Source: Mesostigma viride (lineage: Eukaryota > Streptophyta > Mesostigmatophyceae > Mesostigmatales > Mesostigmataceae). From it: a DNA stretch of 20,000 nucleotides. The stretch covers positions 3,016,181 through 3,036,180 of the forward strand of contig RPFO01000034.1 of assembly GCA_009746045.1 (NCBI GenBank), in the 5' to 3' direction. Shown one piece after another: positions 8,690 to 15,356 of this stretch. Each line of letters opens with the position of its first letter. The stretch's first letter is position 1. The notes below the pieces were generated by a model. That model did not search any database. It was not told the origin of the DNA and worked only from the letters and a program-made list of their open reading frames with translations. A program made the translations under genes and the position numbers.

Positions 8690-8747
8690 AGCGTAGCTTA
8701 CTTGTTTCCTTTCTATCTCTTGTACGGTAGGGACTACCGACCCCCGT

Positions 8748-8760
8748 GGGGGGGGAGGAG
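8748..8760 (+). promoter_or_regulatory. Polypurine tract
   Basis: GGGGGGGGAGGAG lies directly before the 3' LTR. LTR elements use such an all-purine run as the RNase H-resistant primer for plus-strand DNA synthesis. The exact abutment to the LTR supports the call. Confidence 0.9.
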
Positions 8761-9428
8761 TGTTACGTCCCGGCCCTTTTGGACGGACGTAACAATGGAA
8801 TAAATTATGTAGTTTGACTTGTTGTCATAGTCCGTAGGACTTTGGGACTCATTTCGGGACTTAATTTGGGAATTGTCCCTTGGTCAGGACTTTTGTATGG
8901 AACTATGACAGTTTGTGTGATTCGGACCAGTTATTTTGGGCCTAGGTTGTTGTATGCGTGTATCTTCTAGGGGCCGGTGCAGTCGCGCCGCGCTGCGTAC
9001 TTTATAGCTAGTTGAGATATTGTACTCATGCGTGGATTCTGTAGGCGAGGGTCGATGTCGACCCGAGGATCTTGTGTGGACTGCATGCTTTGGAAGGTCG
9101 GCGCCATGTCGGCGCCCCTTGCCAGCGTAGTGGCAGACCTAGGTGAAATTGGTCCGAGGACGAGAGTCTCGTCCTCTTGGTTTGATGAATGATAAGTGCG
9201 AATACGCCTACACATTAAACCTGGGGCAACTATCCATTTGTAATTGGTATTGCTAGCCATTATAAGTGTGTATTAATTAGCTTGGCATCAAGCCGCGGTG
9301 CCAGATATCTCACGACCCCAGTCGTGAAGCGCAATCTGCATTAGGCCACCTTGAATCTTCCTAATTCCGGCATGGTAGATCTTTCGCTACGTGGCTCAGG
9401 CTAGGTGTGTCTGGGCTGGGACGTAACA
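8761..9428 (+). repeat. 3' LTR (668 bp)
   Basis: This is a gap-free copy of 534-1201 with the same TGTTACGTCC start and GGACGTAACA end. It differs at 9217, 9222 and 9230, all transitions and all within 14 bp. It would supply the polyadenylation site of the element; TGTAA at 9239-9243 is a candidate signal. Confidence 0.96.
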
Positions 9429-9752
9429 GGTACGTGGTGACTCACATCTCCCTAGCCGGGGCTCCCTTGCCGGGGACCGGCCACAAAAAGTACAAGCTCT
9501 AATGTCGCGGGCGAAGCCCGCAAAACTTGTACAGTTATATAATTTATCCTAAACTGTGAAGCCTTGCCTTAGTGGGCTGCTTGTGCCCTGAATCCTGATT
9601 CACATAGCCTTGGCATACGCAGGGCTCCCTAATAAAACATACGAAAATGATAACTTAGCATGCATACAAGCATGCCTAGTCACAGTAGGAGGTTACAAAA
9701 CATAGTTGTCATCACTTGTAGGCTATGTAGCTCACATTAGCTCACCCATACA
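9429..9752. other. Right target duplication and non-coding flank with a nested hairpin
   Basis: It begins with the right GGTAC copy (9429-9433). A nested inverted repeat follows: GTACAAG (9490-9496) with CTTGTAC (9526-9532), enclosing GCGGGC (9507-9512) and GCCCGC (9516-9521) around a 3-nt loop. No coding frame is recognised. TTACA near 9693 reads TGTAA on the minus strand and could be the polyadenylation signal of the ORF at 9753-10115. Confidence 0.6.
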
Positions 9753-10115
9753 TTATTGGCGTGACCTCACACGATGCCGCCTTAGGGTTTGCATGCACCA
9801 TATACACCCATAGGCCGGAGTCGAAACAACCGGCTCCGACATGGCCTGCTCCGGAACATCACCGCCATGAATTTCGCGCTGTGGGTGCGCTGAGCCACCT
9901 GCATCGCCCTGCTCTACGGCACCCTCATCCCCATTCGTCTTATCAGTGTCGTCCCCTTCTAACTCGTTGCCTGCCTGCGCCTGGTGTGTAACGACCGTGC
10001 CCAAAGCCCGGCGACCGCTCGTACTGCCAGCCAAGGTCAAAACGCCACCACCGAATGGTCCTTGAACTTGTAGCCCAGGGGAATCGGGGGCTCTTTCTTC
10101 TTCGTCATGATTCAC
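9753..10115 (-). CDS. Hypothetical 120-residue low-complexity protein
   Basis: An ATG-started frame of 120 codons ends with TAA. The product starts MNHDEEERAPDSPGLQ. It is rich in Gly, Asp, Glu, Gln and Ala and probably disordered, with a more ordered, cysteine-containing C-terminal part (TPAYGCIWCMQTLRR). There is no recognised domain, signal peptide or membrane segment. A TGTAA word on the minus strand lies about 55 bases after the stop. The length is only moderately above chance and I see no introns, so it may not be a gene. An alternative is an exon of a larger gene. Confidence 0.3.
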   Translation of the reverse strand: MNHDEEERAPDSPGLQVQGPFGGGVLTLAGSTSGRRALGTVVTHQAQAGNELEGDDTDKTNGDEGAVEQGDAGGSAHPQREIHGGDVPEQAMSEPVVSTPAYGCIWCMQTLRRHRVRSRQ

Positions 10116-10930
10116 TTCTCTAGCGCACTATCGAAAAATGTAGGAATAGAAAACACGCAAAACAAAGTCAGCTGGCTCGATTGCCGTGAACTTTATGCAT
10201 CGTCTAGCGGCTCAGCACCTTTACATCGTGTTGCGTACCTACTGCTGCAGGCATTCTGCAGCGCATTTGTTATGTACCCGCTCAAGTCTACGCACTTGAC
10301 AGACTGGAATGGCCATGATTGTGCTGAGTGCTGAGTGCTGACCCATTCGTTTTAGGGTCAGATCTGCACCGCGCCACGCCTTTTGTTACTTGGGTACGGA
10401 TAATCTATTTGCTCACAAATTGAAGTTGAAACTTTAGCCCCTCCTCGATCAACAGTAGTTGTTAGCACGTCCAACAACTCAACTCAACTCAACATCAACA
10501 ACAACGAGATTTGTGCTGGTCAAGCTCACACCGGTAATACAAGTGGGCAACAACAACGACAACTGAAGTCGCGAGCGAGCAATGTTTGTGCAAATTCGCC
10601 TAGCCTTGTTGACGAGCCGTTGCCCATGATTATTTTTTTAATACTGCATCTGAGGGTCACGCACTACTATTTTAACCTCATCAGGTAGGGAATCTTGTAC
10701 TGTAGGACCGTCGCGAGATTCCATGCCCTGGCGCACTGGTTTTCGTCGGGCATTCAGCAGGGCTCTGCTGTGTCGGAATTTACATTCGGTGGAGGTGTTA
10801 GCATGGCAGCAATGTGCAAACTATTTGTAAGTGCCGGGAATAGTAACATATAGTAATCGAAATTGATATTTTGTATTAGTCAGTATATAAGTACTGGGTT
10901 TGTCTGACGGGGAAACCGGGGAACCCCGGC
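10116..10930. other. Non-coding stretch with simple repeats
   Basis: No protein-like frame is seen. There is a perfect GCTGCAG/CTGCAGC stem around GCATT (10244-10262), a GTGCTGA triplication near 10320-10340, and a CAACT/CAACAA-rich stretch near 10468-10560. Several AT-rich pieces follow, including TATATAAG near 10885. Confidence 0.5.
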
Positions 10931-10973
10931 CGGCATTATTTGCTTCCCGGTCGACCAGGTCAGCCCGGGGATG

Positions 10974-11167
10974 GCTTACCGGTCGGCCGGGGGGTTTTCC
11001 TGCTCTGAACACAGCATACCGGTCGGTCGGGGGGGTTTTCCTGCTTGACATATAGCATACCGGTCGGCCGGGGGGGGTTTCCTGCTTGGCATATAGCATA
11101 CCGGTCGGCCGGGGGGGGCTTACCGGTCGGCCGGGGGGGCACCGGTAATTACCGGAGAATTACCGGT
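10974..11167. repeat. GC-rich tandem repeat of about 41 bp ending in a palindrome
   Basis: Units at 10974-11013 (40 bp), 11014-11054 and 11055-11095 (41 bp each) share a start of GCNTACCGGTCGGYCGG, then a G run, then TTTCCTGCT and a short AT-rich end. Two truncated units follow (11096-11118 and 11119-11139). The G run varies by a base or so between copies. The array runs into a perfect palindrome, ACCGGTAATT (11141-11150) and AATTACCGGT (11158-11167). Minus-strand open frames across it are products of the repeat and are not called as genes. Confidence 0.85.
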
Positions 11168-11755
11168 AGCGGTGCGTTAGCAGAAACACTGCTCCGCTTG
11201 GTCTTACTGTTGTCAGGACCATGTGGCTGACGTACCAGTTTCCCTATGGCTTGCGTCTTGGAAGCTTCTCTTTTTTTTGCGTGCACACATGTGTTTGCGA
11301 GCTTGTGCGCGCTCGTATGTGTTTGCATGCGCTTACATGTGTTGATGTCACCTCATGTGAGCAGAAGGAAGACAGCAAACTTCTTGTGGCACTGCAGCAT
11401 GTTGGCATGTGATTTGGCCAAGTACTGATTCAGGCCGCGGTGCCCGCAACACCTTGACTAGAAGCCAGAAAACTGGACCCATCCCATGCCATTTCCATCC
11501 CGCTGAGGACGTATGCTCATGTGACGCAGTGCACATGTTGAGTATCAATCAATGTTGGCATGCGAGGATGTGGCACCAGGTAGCCGGTCAGTTGGGCATG
11601 TGTTCAGCCCCAGTATCTATCATAGTCCTCTCAGACAACCACCCTAGTCCTTCCATGACGTTGGAACGCCATGCGTCCAGGAATAGTTGTCTCACTTAAT
11701 AGCTACCCTCATTATTTGCTCTCGATCTGAGCTGTGCCTTCCTTTATGATTGCAG
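11168..11755. other. No gene recognised
   Basis: A plus-strand frame is open from about 11365 to 11699 but has no domain and many Cys/His/Ser codons typical of a non-coding frame. The 3' end of this stretch (GCCTTCCTTTATGATTGCAG) looks like an intron end leading into 11756. Short alternating TG/CA-rich words lie near 11280-11340. Confidence 0.4.
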
Positions 11756-11885
11756 AATCTTGAAAGAACATCTTGTGATACAATCATCGATGATGCCAGT
11801 GTGCTCATAACGAATGAGCTGAACAGGACCAAATCAAGTGCATCATATTATGAATCCAAAAAGTATTGGGATGTCTATCAATGTA
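11756..11885 (+). CDS. Candidate internal exon of an unidentified gene
   Basis: The block is preceded by a pyrimidine-rich run and TTGCAG (3' splice-site pattern) and followed by GTAAGT at 11886, a near-ideal 5' splice site. In phase 0 it encodes about 43 residues without a stop: NLERTSCDTIIDDASVL, then ITNELNRTKSSASYYESKKY and WDVYQ. The composition is protein-like. Third codon positions are AT-rich, unlike the ParA gene at 15357-17243. No upstream or downstream partner exon could be found; the LINE fragment starting near 12058 may have interrupted the gene. The frame is short enough that chance remains possible. Confidence 0.33.
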
Positions 11886-12057
11886 GTAAGTAAGTAAAGT
11901 AAGTGCGTGAACATGCACTGTTGTTCAAAAGCATGCCACGGAGTTAGTTGAGAAACTTTTCTAGATACGCGCATACTACAATGTAGTCAGTGCTTCAATG
12001 CGTGCGGGGCCACATCATGGAGCTAATCTCATATAATAATTAGTATAAGTTTCTGCA

Positions 12058-12800
12058 CGATGCTGTACAGAAACAAGGGGTCGCCAGCCGACCCCGGCAA
12101 CTACCGAGGGGTGTGCATCCAAAGTGCCCCCCTCGAGCTTCTCATGCGGCTCATCCTGAACCGACTGCGCACTGCCTTGGACGGCCACCTCAGCGAGACT
12201 CAGCTCGGCTTCCGTCCAGGCCGCAACACAGTACAAGCGCTCTTCTCTACTCGCCACCTCGTGGAAGAACTGCACCGCCTCCAGCCTGGTGAGTCCCCTC
12301 TGCATCTTGTGCTGGTACGGACTTCATCAAAGCCTTCGATTCGGTTTTCTGGTCTGCGCTGTGGGACATGACCTCGCTCTGTTCCGGATCCCCATTCCCC
12401 TTATTGCTGTCATCCGCAACCTGGTCAAAGGGTCCACCACCTTGGTGCGCGCTTCCTGCGGGTCCACGCCACCATGCCCTCGACAGAAGGGCGTGTGGCA
12501 GGGCTGCGTGCTCTCGCCATCCCTGTTCATTATATTGTGGTCGAATACGTAATGATTCAGGCGCGCAAGCGGTTTGCTCGCATTGTGGGTAGAAAACCAG
12601 GGGTGAAGGTCGCCAACAAGTTCTGGCATGGCGGGGGCGCGGACACGGAGATTCGGCTAGCGGAAATCATCTACTATGGCAGACGACAACACCCTCTGCG
12701 AGGGCACTGAGCACGTGCAGACGTGGCTTGACTGCCTTGCAATCGATCGGCCTGAGTGGTGGGGCTCGAGGTCAGCAGTCGCGGATACGCAGGCACAGGG
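12058..12800 (+). pseudogene. LINE (non-LTR retrotransposon) reverse transcriptase fragment
   Basis: The conserved RT blocks occur in the right order. They are LYRNKGSPADPGNYRGV and LELLMRLILNRL (early fingers), ETQLGFRPGRNTVQALF (block 2), FIKAFDSVFWSALWD near 12325-12366 (motif A, catalytic Asp present), GVWQGCVLSPSLF near 12489-12528 (motif B) and ADDNTLCEGTEHVQTWLDCL near 12679-12738 (motif C, ADD). The blocks lie in different frames, with breaks near 12317, in 12366-12390 and in 12540-12680, so the enzyme is dead. After motif C the reading VVGLEVSS (about 12760-12785) parallels VGLEISV in the minus-strand LINE near 19210. Neither the endonuclease nor the 3' end of this copy is visible. 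An intact element would nick DNA and copy its RNA at the target. Confidence 0.88.
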
Positions 12801-13130
12801 CAAGGAGCGAGGCGTGCGACCCATAAAATATGAGCTCCAGTATCTGCATCATGCCCCAACCATATAGTCACTAGAGGGGAATATAATTCTCATCTCCTCT
12901 ATACTGGCACTGAGACGAGGCGGTAGTATAGCGCCAGTCCAGCGCCTATCCTCAGGGGCAATAATCTCCTCCTGCGGACTTCTACCCTGCATTCTAGCAA
13001 TGGACCGCGGGCTACATCCTCTAGGTTTGTACGTCACACTACAACCAAATTCCAGCCGTGGTCAACATGCCTACTACTTCCGCGATACTAGAATATCGCG
13101 TAGGTCTCCGTGCGTAGTACTCCTGCGCAC
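12801..13130. other. No gene recognised
   Basis: This is non-coding sequence after the LINE fragment. A perfect 7-bp inverted repeat CGCGATA/TATCGCG lies at 13081-13087 and 13094-13100. The minus-strand frame at 12849-13037 has no recognisable content. Confidence 0.5.
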
Positions 13131-13244
13131 TTAATTAATTAATTAGACTCATGTTCCCGTTGGGGAGGCATGCAGCATTAACCCCGATTAATTAATTAAT
13201 TAGACTCGTGCTCCCGTTGGGGAGTCACGGAGCATTAACCCCGA
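13131..13244. repeat. 57-bp tandem repeat, two copies
   Basis: Copies at 13131-13187 and 13188-13244 both start with a TTAATTAATTAATTAGACTC run, continue with a CCCGTTGGGGAG core (a small hairpin) and end GCATTAACCCCGA. A related ending, CCCCACTGGGGAATTAACCCCGA, recurs at about 13416-13438 before the large GATG array, which links these copies to the next block. Confidence 0.85.
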
Positions 13245-13890
13245 TGGATGGATGGGTGGGTGCAAACATTCCTACCGGTCTAATCTATCTACATTGGCAA
13301 CATACTACATCTACCTAACAGCATTCTAACTACAACATCTATCTAGGCAGCCGCACGCTGCCCGAGGGGGAGCTATCTAGCGTGCCTCCCGCGGGACTGC
13401 ACACGCGGGCGCTTCCCCACTGGGGAATTAACCCCGATGGATGGATGGATGGATGGATGGATGGATGGATGGATGGATGGATGGATGGATGGATGGATGG
13501 ATGGATGGATGGATGGATGGATGGATGGATGGATGGATGGATGGATGGATGGATGGATGGATGGATGGATGGATGGATGGATGGATGGATGGATGGATGG
13601 GTACACGCATTATCCTACCGGTCTAATGAATGAATTAATTAATTAATAGACACGTGACTGCGTCACGTGAGCATAAGTCCTCAGTGGGAGGGGAACATGG
13701 GATGGAATGGATGGTGTAAGCTATCTAGGTCCTACTTACAGGGGTGTGGGCACCGCGGCCCGGATCTACCGGTCTAAGCTATCTACGAAATAAATGAATA
13801 AATCAATCTAACTCTATATCTATGGTGCCTTCGACCCTAGGGGTCTGTTCTAGCATGCTTCCCGCGGTTGGAGACACGCACACCCCATAT
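13245..13890. repeat. Repeat family with embedded GATG microsatellite, possible LINE 3' ends
   Basis: A short GATG run at 13243-13256 is followed by GGGTGCAAACATT and TACCGGTCTAA (13273-13283). A perfect (GATG) array of about 41 units at 13436-13600 is followed by GGGTACACGCATT and TACCGGTCTAA (13616-13626). A third TACCGGTCTAA lies at 13767-13777. Body sequences also match: CTAGCGTGCCTCCCGCGG at 13378 on and CTAGCATGCTTCCCGCGG at 13851 on. The order and spacing indicate diverged copies of one repeat of about 190 bp. The minus-strand LINE at 18346-19264 ends in a comparable CATC-type tail followed by similar CTA-rich sequence. A perfect stem CACGTGAC/GTCACGTG lies at 13651-13669. Open frames encoding MDGW or IHPS across the microsatellite are artefacts. 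Confidence 0.75.
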
Positions 13891-14241
13891 TAAAAGCCTT
13901 ATGGTCCCACGCAATCAAGCAGTAAGCACAAGATCGCCCATCCTGTGCGTCAGCATTAAACAGCTGCCTGTTGTACACAACCCGGGATGCACTCCAGGTA
14001 ACCCTAAGGGCAGGAAGATGCATCCTGGTCAACTGACGGCGCTCTGTACAGTTGCATAAGACATTAATTAATTAGTTGCATGAGACATTGGTTGCCCCTA
14101 AAAGCAGCCCAACATGTGCCCGCGCCTCGCATCAAGCGGACTTGTTAGTCCCCGGAACCCTGAAAAAAAAATTAATGCAAGGTCCCTCTCCAACTCCTGA
14201 CACAAAAACATTACCATGGCAAGTACGCTTATTTCCAGGTC
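13891..14241. other. No gene recognised
   Basis: No supported coding region. A short direct repeat GTTGCATAAGACATT / GTTGCATGAGACATT lies near 14052-14090, separated by TTAATTAATTA. Confidence 0.45.
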
Positions 14242-14418
14242 ATGTCGCCACCATTCGATCCAGACGCGTTCCTGGAAGCTCTGCCCCATCTGGCCACAGT
14301 AGCCGGACCCCTGCGACTCCGTCCCCCGCGACTTGCAGGGTCTCTGTCCAAGTCGGCATCCTCCTGGCCCTGGTTTTCCCTTGCCTGCCATGGTCATAGA
14401 CGCAAAAAAGCTGCATAA
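14242..14418 (+). CDS. Possible small ORF, 58 residues
   Basis: An ATG frame reads MSPPFDPDAFLEALPHLATV and continues Pro/Arg/Leu-rich to a basic end (HGHRRKKAA) before TAA. The N-terminal part looks helical and protein-like. There is no known domain. It could be a first exon, or chance. The opposite strand is also open here (14098-14469), so the strand is uncertain. Confidence 0.15.
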   Translation: MSPPFDPDAFLEALPHLATVAGPLRLRPPRLAGSLSKSASSWPWFSLACHGHRRKKAA

Positions 14419-14484
14419 TGGCATGAATTCTTCCCCTGGCACCACCGAGGGTGGCATAAGCGCAGCCACATCACCCAGCTAGCC

Positions 14485-15271
14485 CTAGCCATTCTTGGTT
14501 GCCATGCACCAGAAATCAGTGGCCGGATGCCTCCTCTTCCTCATCCCCTTCTGCCATGTGTGGGTTGGCAAAGGGCGGCCACGGGTAGCGATCATCCACA
14601 CGCTCATGTCAACGTGCAGGGGGGGGCGGCGTCCAGTCCTCATCCAAGAGGTCGCGCTCCCACAACCAGCTGCTGCCCCACGGCACGTTCTGGCAGAAGA
14701 TGTAGCGCACACAGGAGCAGAAAAGCGCCTCGCCTCAGCAGCATGGTAGTCATTGGACAATCAGGCAGATCGCTGTCGCTGCACTTCCCCTGCCCCGGTT
14801 GTGCACACATTGCACTAGCACCTGCGGACACTGCCACCTCCTCCCTCCCCTCGCCATCCACCTGCTCATCATCATCCTCATGTGTTACACGAGCGAGACA
14901 TGAGCGAGACATGAGCATGGACAACAAGCTGTCCTGTATCAGCGATGGGTCCCACGACACGGAAGAAGTCAACGGGACCCCCTTGGTGGTCGGTCGCACC
15001 ACAACCACTGTTGGCTGTGGCTGCAGCGGCTGCAATGGCATCGGGATTGGCGCGCAGAAGAAACTGGCGTTGCCACCCGTCACCACCGACCCATGGTGGT
15101 CACAGTGGCATCACCATCCATTGAGGCCAAAGGTATACTGCATGCCAAAGCTTGATTTGCTGAGGTGCACACCACCTTGAACGCGCTCTGCGGCCTGCTG
15201 CTAGACAAGCCCTTATCGGCTTCTCCCTTTTCTCCGGGGACCGTCATAGCCGTCCTCCTCCTCGCCGCCAT
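14485..15271 (-). CDS. Uncertain minus-strand gene, probably multi-exon or broken
   Basis: Three neighbouring minus-strand frames have a G/C-rich third position and protein-like content. An ATG at 15271 starts MAARRRTAMTVPGEKG... and stops at 15080. The frame 15086-14640 reads ...GVPLTSSVSWDPSLIQD... then an acidic HEDDDEQVDGEGREE. Near 14689 an acceptor-like TTCTGCCAG precedes NVPWGSSWLWERDLLDEDWT, with 20 of the first 21 third positions G or C. That frame is lost at a run of eight C (minus strand, about 14620-14627), after which another frame reads LHVDMSVWMIATRGRPLP to a stop at 14485. No family is recognised. It could be a separate gene behind the ParA gene, its C-terminal exons, or a pseudogene. 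Confidence 0.3.
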
Positions 15272-15356
15272 GATCCAATTACAACTGCAAGATGGCTCCG
15301 GTGCTCACATCTTTGCGGAGCCCCCCCGGCAGCGGCCTACGCCCCCCTCGCACAGA

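Larger units (their letters stand above)
534..9428 (+). mobile_element. LTR retrotransposon, structurally complete but apparently lacking pol
   Basis: The 8895-bp element has two 668-bp LTRs, a target duplication, a primer-binding-site candidate after the 5' LTR and a polypurine tract before the 3' LTR. In order it holds a leader, a small RNase H1 N-terminal-like ORF, Gag and an aspartic protease. A zinc-knuckle Gag followed by a DTGAS protease points to a Ty3-like (Metaviridae-type) element, but no reverse transcriptase is available to confirm the clade. Gag, protease and the small ORF all carry frameshifts. I found no RT, RNase H or integrase motifs in 5303-8747 in any frame. The LTRs match at 665 of 668 positions, so insertion was recent, and mobilisation was probably in trans by a relative with pol. 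The orientation follows Gag. Confidence 0.93.

Noticed and set aside
11409-11699. 96-codon plus-strand frame upstream of the candidate exon
   Set aside because: It begins with GTG, lacks a domain and has a composition typical of non-coding sequence. It may be intron.
13373-13646. Several overlapping open frames encoding MDGW or IHPS repeats
   Set aside because: A 4-bp repeat is open in every frame and gives the same peptide in all three. These are artefacts of the GATG array.
13131-13890. CRISPR-like array
   Set aside because: The repeats are diverged, differently spaced and mixed with microsatellite DNA. There are no uniform spacers or cas genes, and the context is eukaryotic.
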